A DNA stretch of 64,000 nt from Saprospiraceae bacterium. GTDB taxonomy: Bacteria > Bacteroidota > Bacteroidia > Chitinophagales > Saprospiraceae. A program made the translations under genes and the position numbers. The notes beneath the pieces are model-generated. The model made no database searches. It was given only the letters and a program-made list of their open reading frames with translations, and was not told the DNA's origin. Positions 55,460 to 63,176 of this stretch are shown here, one piece after another. The first letter of the stretch is position 1, and each line of letters begins with the position of its first letter. The stretch is from positions 248,001-312,000 of the forward strand of contig JADKGL010000037.1 in assembly GCA_016722295.1 (NCBI GenBank), read 5' to 3'.

Positions 55460-56010
55460 TAATTTTTATTTTCTAAATATTCTAAGAGAGACATTGGATT
55501 CATTTTACGCCAATTGATTTGGTCATTTTTCTTTTGAAATACGACATAATTTTGAATATGCATACTCTTCATTTCATCATAAACATGAGGCAATAAATTA
55601 ATAAAATAAATTGCACCATCCTCCACATCATCTTTCCATTCTTCGTAATAACAATCATCTGAACCATGAAAGTTCAATACATGATCACAGAGTATAATGT
55701 ACTTATTTAATCCCTTTTTAATAAAATGGTCAATTATATCTCGTTTGAGAAACATGATGTCATTATTAATACAATCATTCCACTCACCAATTAATTCTAT
55801 GATACAAAAGCGCTCATCATAATCCACAAACAGAATTTTAAGGTAAAGTGTTTCAGATTCCATTTTATCCCATTGGGGATGAATAAAATAATTATAGATT
55901 TTATTCGTATATTGAAATTCATTATATTGTTCACCATAAAAAGGGTTATTTTTATCCTCAGCGCCTTCGTAAAGTTCCTTCCATTGATAAAAAGGTTCAA
56001 TATTATGCAT
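55459..56010 (-). CDS. Conserved hypothetical acidic protein
   Basis: A 183-residue soluble protein from the ATG at 56010; the open frame extends upstream to 56094, but the 28 extra residues overlap the divergent gene and look non-coding. It is rich in Asp, Glu, Tyr and Trp and has blocks LFVDYDERFCIIELIGEWND, read in parts as IIELIGEW and NDIMFLKRDIID, and NFHGSDDCYYEEW. The wording is one I associate with a conserved Bacteroidota family of unknown function. It heads the era-to-ribE run. No catalytic motif is recognised. Confidence 0.72.
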   Translation of the reverse strand: MHNIEPFYQWKELYEGAEDKNNPFYGEQYNEFQYTNKIYNYFIHPQWDKMESETLYLKILFVDYDERFCIIELIGEWNDCINNDIMFLKRDIIDHFIKKGLNKYIILCDHVLNFHGSDDCYYEEWKDDVEDGAIYFINLLPHVYDEMKSMHIQNYVVFQKKNDQINWRKMNPMSLLEYLENKN

Positions 56011-56017
56011 ATTTTTG
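55984..56017 (+). promoter_or_regulatory. Putative promoter, TTG-N23-TATTTTTG, inside the divergent gene
   Basis: TTG at 55984-55986 and TATTTTTG at 56010-56017 are 23 nt apart. The -7 box ends 8 nt before the ATG at 56026. Most of the promoter lies in the first codons of the divergent hypothetical gene. Confidence 0.45.
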
Positions 56018-56025
56018 TCTTTGTT

Positions 56026-56541
56026 ATGAATATAGCCATAATCGGTCCTGAATCTAGCGGAAAATCGTATCTCTGCACACAACTTCAAGCCCATTACAAA
56101 GGTACAATCATCCCAGATTATTCAAGATATTATTTAGCAACAAAGGGATTAAAATATAATAGTTCAGATATTCTCTCTATGGCAAATGCCCATTTAAACC
56201 TGTTTCTGAGATATAAATCTGACAGTCTTGTGATTTGGGATACAGATATTTTAAACTATTATATTTGGTATGAGTTAAAATTTGGTGTAAAGCTAGATGA
56301 ACTAAAAGAGTTAAGCAACCGAATAAAGCCTGATATTAATTTTTTACTCTTTCCATCAATTAAATGGGAATATGATCCAATGCGAGAAAGTCAATTTTCG
56401 CAAGAAATTATTTACACAAAATATGTAGAATATCTAAAATTAAAAAAATCAGTTTATTACACTTTTGACAGTATCGGAAAAGAAAGATTACAAAAAATTC
56501 GATTTATCATAGACTATTATTTAACTTTGCAGCATCGTTAA
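56026..56541 (+). CDS. NadR/AAA_28-like P-loop ATPase
   Basis: A 171-residue protein from the ATG at 56026; the open frame runs back to 55873, but only this start gives the short N-terminus expected before the P-loop. The P-loop is GPESSGKSYL, followed by PDYSRYYLA and a WDTDILNYYIW block, as in the ribosylnicotinamide-kinase domain of NadR. Related stand-alone ATPases occur in Bacteroidota next to thiamine-uptake genes, so a kinase role in vitamin salvage is possible. Its stop codon lies within the TPP riboswitch that precedes the TonB receptor. It is divergent from the era run with 15 bp between starts. Confidence 0.82.
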   Translation: MNIAIIGPESSGKSYLCTQLQAHYKGTIIPDYSRYYLATKGLKYNSSDILSMANAHLNLFLRYKSDSLVIWDTDILNYYIWYELKFGVKLDELKELSNRIKPDINFLLFPSIKWEYDPMRESQFSQEIIYTKYVEYLKLKKSVYYTFDSIGKERLQKIRFIIDYYLTLQHR

Positions 56542-56622
56542 CTGGGGTGCCTTGTCGTTATGTTTTCGGGCTGAGATTATACCCATTGAACCTTGCTCAG
56601 GTAATACTGGATAGGAAGTTGC
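56538..56622 (+). promoter_or_regulatory. TPP (THI-box) riboswitch
   Basis: The region contains the conserved thi-box strings in order: CTGGGGTGCC, GGCTGAGAT, ACCCATTGAACCTTG, CAGGTAATACTGG and ATAGGAAGTT. AACT (56540-56543) and AGTT (56617-56620) can close P1. This is the thiamine pyrophosphate aptamer. It overlaps the stop codon of the upstream ATPase gene (56539-56541) and ends 34 nt before the receptor ATG. TGCCTTG at 56548-56554 can pair with CAAGGCA at 56633-56639, followed by a run of five T, an alternative fold excluding P2. Confidence 0.9.
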
Positions 56623-56656
56623 GCATAAAGTTCAAGGCATTTTTATTCAATTGAAT

Positions 56657-59077
56657 ATGAAATATTTTATTGCCTTTCTGAGCTTGATTTTACCTTTGAT
56701 TTTACTTAGTCAACACGATTTTATAGGTTATATATATGATCTAGATTCAGCAGTTATAACTGATGTGAACGTAAAGCTTATAGAAAAGGATTTTACCGTC
56801 TATACAGATTCTAAAGGAAAATTTAAGTTGGAAAATTTAGGAATAGGTGATTATACAATTCAATTAACATACTTGACTACGAAAAAAATAGTTGAAATTA
56901 GTATTCCATCCAAAGCAAAAATAAATACATTCTATTTAACTAAGGAGATACAATTAGACGAAGTTACAATTAAAGACCAAATTTGGGGTCAAAGTGAGGC
57001 TTCAAATGTAGAAAAAATAAATAACATAAATTTAGATTCACCCCAAGACATGCCGTATTTGCTTTCTCACGCTATCTCGCTTAGTACACAAAGTGATGCT
57101 GGAAATGGAATAGGGTACACTGGTATACGAATTCGAGGCATTGATCCTTCACATATTCAAATCAATCTCAATGGAATTCCATTTAATGATGCTGAATCGG
57201 CGTTAAGTTTTTTTGTAGATATTCCCGATATTGCATCTAGTACAGAAGACATTGCTATTTCAAGAGGTTATGTTGCAAGTAGAGCTGGAGCTGGAAATTT
57301 TGGCTCTTCTATTGATATAAATATGAATAAACTGCGGACGAAAAAGCATCTTATTGCGAAATCAAACATAGGTTCTTACAAGCTATTTAAATCATCCTTA
57401 CTTTATAATTCTGGTCAACTTGGACAGAATTATTTTTTTGAGGGAAGGGTGAGTTTAATTAGATCTAATGGCTATATTGAGAGGTCTAATTCTAATCTGA
57501 AAAGTTTGTTTTTATCAGCAACAAAACTAATGGGCCATTCATCTTACAAAGTAAATATTTTACATGGTGAGGAGACCACAGGTCAAGCTTGGAATGGCGT
57601 ACCTGAAGCTTATAATTATATTGATTCTTTACGTAGATTTAATTTTGCAGGTAGCGAAAAATCAGTTCCTTTTTACAACGATATAGATCACTATCGGCAA
57701 TCACACGTTCAAATTTTTTTTCAAACCAGAATAGCAAAAAAAGTTCACTTTAATAATACGATAAATTACACATTTGGGAAGGGCTTTTATGAAAATTATA
57801 AAAGCAACGAGAACTTGTCATATTACAATATCTCACATCCTTCTGAATCTCATGCCGATTTAATTAGGCAAAAATGGTTGCAAAATCACTTTTTATTTAC
57901 AAATAATTTCATTGATATAGATCTTAGTAAAAATCTATCCGGAATAGTTGGTATTAGTGCATCATATTACCAAGGACATCATTTTGGGAAAGTAAAAGAA
58001 GTTTACTTGAAAGATATAACTAAAGCGAATACTTATTACAATAATACAGGAAAAAAATCTGAATTAGGGGCATATTTTAAGTTGAATTATTTACTAAATC
58101 AAAAACTATCCTTAGGTTTTGATATTCAGAATCGATATGTGCAACATTTTATCAATGGTACTCATGATGTTTACAATAATCTATTAGTTAGTCACAGTAA
58201 TTTGCTTTGGAATCCTAAATTTTATGGAAACTACAAAATTTCTCCAAATTGGCATTTAAATCTTGGTCTTGCCTATTATGAAAGGGAACCTTATAGAGAT
58301 GACCTTCTTCGAAACCCTAATGTAACAAAAGAAAAATTATTTTCATTCGACATAGGAGGTAAATATATAAATAATAAGGTGAATTGCCTTTTGAACCTAT
58401 ATAATATGACGTATAGAGATCAATTAGTACTTGACGGTCAAATAAATGAAGTTGGAGAAGCAACAAGAATTAATGTAAAAAAATCTTTTCGAAAAGGGAT
58501 AGAAACTTCAATTAATTATGCTCCAATAAAGAAATTATCTTTGAATGCTAATGCTACTTTGAGTTTAAATAAGATCATAAATTTTATAGAAAGTGTATCT
58601 GTTTTTGATACTGATTTTAACGTCATTGAAATTGAAAAAAACAAATACAGTAAAACAACTATAGCATCATCACCAAGTGCAATCTGCTATGTTATGGTAA
58701 ATTACAACATAGTAAATAGTAAAGAATTCAATTGGTCAATTTCCTCTAATTTCAAATATGTTAGTTTGCAATACTTGGATAATAGTGAAAGAAAACAAGC
58801 TTCAATTCCTGAATTTTCAATAGTAAATTTTGAATCAACTTTGGATCACAATTTACATCGCAACATACATTTAAAATACTGGCTACAAGTCAATAATGTA
58901 CTTAATAAAAAATATTCTACTCATGGTTGGATTTACTCTTACAAAACTGAAAAAGCAGTAGAGGAAAGCTATGATCCATATACACAATCAACTAATGCGT
59001 TTAATCATATCTTAAAAGGAGTTTATCCTCAAGCATTAAGAAATTTCTCTTTGGGAGTAACTTTGATGATAGACTAA
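56657..59077 (+). CDS. TonB-dependent outer-membrane receptor, probably for thiamine
   Basis: An 806-residue receptor from the ATG at 56657 (an in-frame TTG lies 6 nt upstream). A signal peptide (LSLILPLILLSQ) is followed by a carboxypeptidase-regulatory-like domain (FIGYIYDLDSAVITDVNV), then a plug domain (GIRIRGIDPSHIQINLNGIPFND, read as RIRGIDPSHIQ and NLNGIPFND) and a beta barrel. A TPP riboswitch directly upstream points to thiamine or a precursor as substrate; the family is known to take vitamins and siderophores. No PnuT or thiamine kinase gene follows. Its stop overlaps the stop of the convergent gene by 4 nt. Confidence 0.9.
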   Translation: MKYFIAFLSLILPLILLSQHDFIGYIYDLDSAVITDVNVKLIEKDFTVYTDSKGKFKLENLGIGDYTIQLTYLTTKKIVEISIPSKAKINTFYLTKEIQLDEVTIKDQIWGQSEASNVEKINNINLDSPQDMPYLLSHAISLSTQSDAGNGIGYTGIRIRGIDPSHIQINLNGIPFNDAESALSFFVDIPDIASSTEDIAISRGYVASRAGAGNFGSSIDINMNKLRTKKHLIAKSNIGSYKLFKSSLLYNSGQLGQNYFFEGRVSLIRSNGYIERSNSNLKSLFLSATKLMGHSSYKVNILHGEETTGQAWNGVPEAYNYIDSLRRFNFAGSEKSVPFYNDIDHYRQSHVQIFFQTRIAKKVHFNNTINYTFGKGFYENYKSNENLSYYNISHPSESHADLIRQKWLQNHFLFTNNFIDIDLSKNLSGIVGISASYYQGHHFGKVKEVYLKDITKANTYYNNTGKKSELGAYFKLNYLLNQKLSLGFDIQNRYVQHFINGTHDVYNNLLVSHSNLLWNPKFYGNYKISPNWHLNLGLAYYEREPYRDDLLRNPNVTKEKLFSFDIGGKYINNKVNCLLNLYNMTYRDQLVLDGQINEVGEATRINVKKSFRKGIETSINYAPIKKLSLNANATLSLNKIINFIESVSVFDTDFNVIEIEKNKYSKTTIASSPSAICYVMVNYNIVNSKEFNWSISSNFKYVSLQYLDNSERKQASIPEFSIVNFESTLDHNLHRNIHLKYWLQVNNVLNKKYSTHGWIYSYKTEKAVEESYDPYTQSTNAFNHILKGVYPQALRNFSLGVTLMID

Positions 59078-59688
59078 AAGTTATACGTAAATCCAATTCT
59101 ATAGCTTATTGGCAACTGAGTTGTATTATTTTTAGCTAAAAAATCATACATAAGATAAAATTCATAAGATAGAATTTGACCAGAATTATAACCCAATCCT
59201 GCAAATAAATTATTTCTCCATTCAGTGATAGTTTCTAATTTATTATTTGCTAAAATAGCTCCTGTGGCCCCAGTAATCGAGCCTCGATCAAATTCACCAT
59301 GCAAGAATAGAACTTTTAAGAATTTATACCTAGTAAATAATCCAAAACTAAAATCAGCTGCTCGATATTTAAGTATTTCATTAGATAAAGAGAATCTGCC
59401 ATAGACATAATCCAAAGATAATCTAGGACCGGCAGAAAATGACTCTGTAAATTTATAACCAATCATGGGAGATAGACCCAAATAAAAAACATTACCATCA
59501 ACTCCATTGGCAAGACTGGTTGGTGCCAATTGAAGATTTAAGCTACCACCATACCAAAGTTTCTCTTTTAAGTTAAATTCAGATTTTTCTTTGGTTTTTG
59601 TAAGTTTTTTCTTTGATTTTGATTGAGCCATTGTGTCAAATGCACCAAAGACTACTATAAAACCTAATAAATATAGTTTAAAGTTCAT
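59074..59688 (-). CDS. Predicted outer-membrane barrel protein
   Basis: A 204-residue protein with a signal peptide (LLGFIVVFGAFDTMAQ) followed by a Lys-rich stretch (SKSKKKLTKTKEK) and eight or so amphipathic strands with GGSLNLQLAP, YLGLSPMIGYKF and YRIGFTYNF as the last strand. It resembles small PorT-like or OmpA-type barrels. No specific family was recognised. It is convergent with the TonB receptor, overlapping by 4 nt, and divergent from the metzincin gene. Confidence 0.65.
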   Translation of the reverse strand: MNFKLYLLGFIVVFGAFDTMAQSKSKKKLTKTKEKSEFNLKEKLWYGGSLNLQLAPTSLANGVDGNVFYLGLSPMIGYKFTESFSAGPRLSLDYVYGRFSLSNEILKYRAADFSFGLFTRYKFLKVLFLHGEFDRGSITGATGAILANNKLETITEWRNNLFAGLGYNSGQILSYEFYLMYDFLAKNNTTQLPISYRIGFTYNF

Positions 59689-59739
59689 ATTTCGAAAATT
59701 ATATTATAGTTATAAATAATTATAAATCAACAAGATATA

Positions 59740-59767
59740 AAAATTGATAAAATATCATATCAATTTT
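59740..59767. promoter_or_regulatory. 10 bp inverted repeat upstream of metzincin promoter
   Basis: AAAATTGATA (59740-59749) and TATCAATTTT (59758-59767) form a perfect inverted repeat with an 8 nt spacer. The left part recurs as AAAATTGATCAAATAT at 59817-59832, 15 of 16 bases the same. The pair brackets the putative promoter at 59779-59809. Confidence 0.45.
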
Positions 59768-59778
59768 ATAAAACTTTT

Positions 59779-59809
59779 TTTGTTAAAAAAACAAATCCAA
59801 TTATCTTTA
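59779..59809 (+). promoter_or_regulatory. Putative promoter, TTTG-N19-TATCTTTA
   Basis: TTTG at 59779-59782 and TATCTTTA at 59802-59809 are exactly 19 nt apart; the -7 box has one mismatch (last G to A). The metzincin ATG is 24 nt downstream. Confidence 0.4.
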
Positions 59810-59833
59810 TACTTTAAAAATTGATCAAATATT

Positions 59834-62800
59834 ATGCAAAAACCATTGTTATTTTTGTTTTTATTCGCTTTTAACTTATTTATAACGAACGCACAAACTT
59901 ACACAGCAAATCCAATTTCAAAATATAAGACTGAATTGGATAAAAAGTTTAAAAAGTACGAAATTTTTGAACTCAATATCGAAAATGTATTTGCAGGCTT
60001 GAACACTAGAGGGACAAGAACTGATATTAATATAGTTGCTGGGAGTCATAATTGGGACCTTGAGTTATTTGAACATGATATGTTCGCAGCTAATTATGTC
60101 AGATCTATTGCAGATGATCAAGGTGTTAAAAGAAGTAATGTAAGACCTATACGATCGTATTTAGGAAATATTAAAGGAGTAAGAGGAGGTAATGTTAATT
60201 TTAACATTTCAGAAAATATAATATTGGCTTCAATAGAATACGCAGGTACTACATATTTTATTGAAAATCTAAGAGGTATTGCAGAAGGAGCCAGCTCTAA
60301 TGAAATTATTATTTATAATACAGCAGATGTAATCGAAAATAAAAGTATATTATGCGGATTTGATGCTATGAAACAGGTTGTTAAGCCTGATGTTGATGTA
60401 AATATTAATAGAAACCATTGCGTAATAGTAGAAATCGCTTTAGCATGTGATTTTAGTGTATTTCAAGTAAGAAGTTCTGGGTCAGAAGCATGGGCATCGG
60501 GAATTTTAAGTTTAATGGCAGGAAACTATGATAATGAATTTGCTCATTTGGTTGAATTTGATATTGCTGGGACATTTGTTGCTACTACAGCACCATCTGA
60601 CCCTTGGAATGGTGTAAATAATATTAATACCCATCTAAATGTGCATGTATCTTGGGGAAATGGTGGAGGTTATGGAGTTGGTTATGATGTAGCTACTGCA
60701 TGGACTAGAAAATATACCAGTGGAGCAGTTGGTTTGGCTTATGTTGGCGTAGTATGCACAAGTAACCGATACAATGTATGTAGCGATTTTGGAGGAAGTG
60801 ATAATATTAATAGACAATTGCAAGCTCATGAAGTTGGACATAACTTTTCTTCAGGACATGATGCCGGTGGAAGTTTTATTATGGCTCCTTCTGTAAATGG
60901 TTCTTCCACTTGGTCAACTCAATCAATAAACGCAATTAATAATCATATTGCAAGTAGAGGATGCTTGGGATCTTGTGGAACAATTGAACCCCCTGTTGCT
61001 TTTTTTAGAGCAACACCTACAACGGGTTGTGTGCCAATGTCCGTGACTTTTACAGATTTATCAACAGGAGTACCTACAAGTTGGTTGTGGACTTTTCCTG
61101 GTGGAACTCCTTCAACTTCAACTCAAAGAAATCCAACAGTAACATATAATACAGTAGGAAGTTATGATGTTACCTTGCGTGTGACAAATGCTGGAGGAAA
61201 TGATACTGAAACATTTTTTGATTATATAGTGGCTAACGATAAACCAACTTGTGTATGGTCTGAGTATGCAGATCAGAAATATGTAGAATTTACAGATAAT
61301 TCTGACCGAGCAACTTCATATGCATGGAAATTTGGAGATGGTAATACTTCTAATTTGAAGGATCCAACTCACGAATATGCTAAAGATGGAATTTATAATG
61401 TATGCTTAAAAACAAGTAATGTTTGTGGCTTTAGGGAAGTATGTAAAAAAATAACAATAGTATCTGAAGTATTTGCAGATTTTGAGGTTGATAATGAAGA
61501 TGGTTGTGCCCCATATATTGTGACTTTTAAAAATAAATCTTCGGATAATGTGAATACTTATAGATGGACATTCCCTGGTGGTGATCCATCTACATCTACA
61601 CTAAAAGAGCCTACTGTTCGCTACAATTATAAAGGAAAATATGATGTAACTTTGTTTGTAAGTAATACAAGATACTCTGATCAAAAATTAGCGTTGAAGT
61701 ACATGAAAATAGATTCATTGCCTTTCGCAGATTTTACTTATAATAGCATTGGATTAGATGTTGATTTTTCAAATTTAAGTGTGGATGGATTGACATATGC
61801 TTGGACTTTTGGCGATGGAATGAATTCAGTATTAAAAAACCCAATACATAGTTATAATTCTGCTGGCCAATACAGTGTTAGATTAATTACGACAAATTAT
61901 TGTGGAACAGATACTGCAATTTATAATGTAACAGTTTCAGGCGGTTTAGCAGCAAATTATCGAGTTGATAAAACTAATGGTTGTACTCCATATACAGTTA
62001 CATTTGAAAATCTATCACAGAATGCTAAAACCTATAATTGGTCATTTCCTGGAGGCAATCCATCCACTAGCACTGATAGAAATCCTACAGTAACTTATCC
62101 AAATGCTGGAAGTTATGATGTTAATTTAGTTGTTTCAGATGGAATAGGTACAGCAGATTTAAGAAAATCTAGTTATATCACTGTAGAAAATTATCCAGAG
62201 GCTCTTTATTCACATACGATTAAAAGATTTGATGCCATTTTTACGAATGAAAGTAAATATGGAACTTCATATTTATGGAATTTTGGTGATAATTCAGCCA
62301 CTAGCACAGAACAATCACCAACTCACACATATGGTGCAGAAGGAGAGTATTTAGTAAAGTTGTCAGTAACTAATGGATGTGGCACTATTACGTATGAAAA
62401 ACTAGTATCAGTTTATTTGATCCCAAAAGTTAATTTCACTTCAGACTATAATATAGTTTGTGCTGGTGATACTGTGAATTTTAAGGATTTGTCAAGCAAA
62501 GATGTCATAAGTTGGGACTGGGTGTTTGATGGTGCAAATATTTCTGCTGCAAGAACAAAAGATCCTATTGTGATATATGAAATACCTGGTGTTTATGGTG
62601 TTAAATTAACTGTTTCAAATACGAATGGAAATAATTCATTAGCAGTTTTGAAATACATTGAAGTAAGATCTGCTATCAAATGTCCTGAGAAAAGTGGGGA
62701 TAAAAGAAAAGGACCACAATTCAAAAAGGGAGTTGTTTCTAAAAGAGATAATGCAGATGTAGGAGTGATTCCAAATCCTGCATCTGAAAAAATTCAAATA

Positions 62801-62986
62801 ACTGGTTTAAGTTCTGGAGAAGAAGGAGTTTTAGAAATATTTTCAATCAATGGCTTAAAAGTTAAAACAGTCAAGATTGGTTCAGAAAACAGTTCAATAG
62901 ATGTATCAAGCTTGTTCCCTGGTGTTTATTTTTTAAAGATGAACTCCAATCAATCGAATTTCAAACATAAACTAATCATTGAATAG
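59834..62986 (+). CDS. T9SS-secreted metzincin metalloprotease with PKD domains
   Basis: A 1050-residue secreted zinc protease. After a signal peptide (ending ITNAQ) and a propeptide-like region comes a reprolysin-type (M12) catalytic domain with zinc ligands His332, His336 and His342 and catalytic Glu333 in HEVGHNFSSGHD; Met350 in FIMAPS is the Met-turn. A Ser occupies the usual Gly of HExxHxxGxxH. Seven PKD-like modules follow (about residues 388-950), alternating FPGG and FGDG types. The C-terminal about 75 residues are a type A T9SS sorting domain (IPNPASEKIQI, GVYFLKM, KLIIE). It likely works at or outside the cell surface. A paralogue follows at 63177. Confidence 0.92.
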   Translation: MQKPLLFLFLFAFNLFITNAQTYTANPISKYKTELDKKFKKYEIFELNIENVFAGLNTRGTRTDINIVAGSHNWDLELFEHDMFAANYVRSIADDQGVKRSNVRPIRSYLGNIKGVRGGNVNFNISENIILASIEYAGTTYFIENLRGIAEGASSNEIIIYNTADVIENKSILCGFDAMKQVVKPDVDVNINRNHCVIVEIALACDFSVFQVRSSGSEAWASGILSLMAGNYDNEFAHLVEFDIAGTFVATTAPSDPWNGVNNINTHLNVHVSWGNGGGYGVGYDVATAWTRKYTSGAVGLAYVGVVCTSNRYNVCSDFGGSDNINRQLQAHEVGHNFSSGHDAGGSFIMAPSVNGSSTWSTQSINAINNHIASRGCLGSCGTIEPPVAFFRATPTTGCVPMSVTFTDLSTGVPTSWLWTFPGGTPSTSTQRNPTVTYNTVGSYDVTLRVTNAGGNDTETFFDYIVANDKPTCVWSEYADQKYVEFTDNSDRATSYAWKFGDGNTSNLKDPTHEYAKDGIYNVCLKTSNVCGFREVCKKITIVSEVFADFEVDNEDGCAPYIVTFKNKSSDNVNTYRWTFPGGDPSTSTLKEPTVRYNYKGKYDVTLFVSNTRYSDQKLALKYMKIDSLPFADFTYNSIGLDVDFSNLSVDGLTYAWTFGDGMNSVLKNPIHSYNSAGQYSVRLITTNYCGTDTAIYNVTVSGGLAANYRVDKTNGCTPYTVTFENLSQNAKTYNWSFPGGNPSTSTDRNPTVTYPNAGSYDVNLVVSDGIGTADLRKSSYITVENYPEALYSHTIKRFDAIFTNESKYGTSYLWNFGDNSATSTEQSPTHTYGAEGEYLVKLSVTNGCGTITYEKLVSVYLIPKVNFTSDYNIVCAGDTVNFKDLSSKDVISWDWVFDGANISAARTKDPIVIYEIPGVYGVKLTVSNTNGNNSLAVLKYIEVRSAIKCPEKSGDKRKGPQFKKGVVSKRDNADVGVIPNPASEKIQITGLSSGEEGVLEIFSINGLKVKTVKIGSENSSIDVSSLFPGVYFLKMNSNQSNFKHKLIIE
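60988..62410 (+). repeat. Three-fold duplicated PKD two-domain unit
   Basis: PKD modules of two kinds alternate. The FPGG type, with FPGGxPSTST, begins its motif at Phe421, Phe580 and Phe738, so the unit period is 158-159 residues. Each is followed by an FGD type (FGDGNTS, FGDGMNS, FGDNSAT). A final, more diverged module stands alone at the end. Confidence 0.75.
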
Positions 62987-63011
62987 TCGTTGTTAATTTT
63001 AATAAAAACTT

Positions 63012-63050
63012 AATGGGTTTTGGATATGATTCAAAACCCATTTTTTATTT
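63012..63050 (+). terminator. Rho-independent terminator after the metzincin gene
   Basis: A perfect 11 bp stem AATGGGTTTTG/CAAAACCCATT with a 9 nt loop is followed by TTTTATTT. It begins 25 nt after the metzincin stop and separates it from the paralogue. The clearest intrinsic terminator in the window. Confidence 0.88.
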
Positions 63051-63176
63051 AAAATTGGCTTGAATTTGGTTCAATTTATAAGTAAATTATAGTTTTTCTA
63101 TTTTCTCAATAATAATTTTTGAAGTTTTAATGAATTTCTTAAAAATCAAACTAACTTAGAGGCAAATTTTATTAAA

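Noticed and set aside
55873..56025. N-terminal extension of the NadR-like ATPase (hydrophobic leader)
   Set aside because: It is antisense to the conserved hypothetical gene and is not expected before a NadR-like P-loop.
60635..60841. Minus-strand ORF inside the metzincin gene
   Set aside because: Antisense shadow of the catalytic domain with low-complexity composition.
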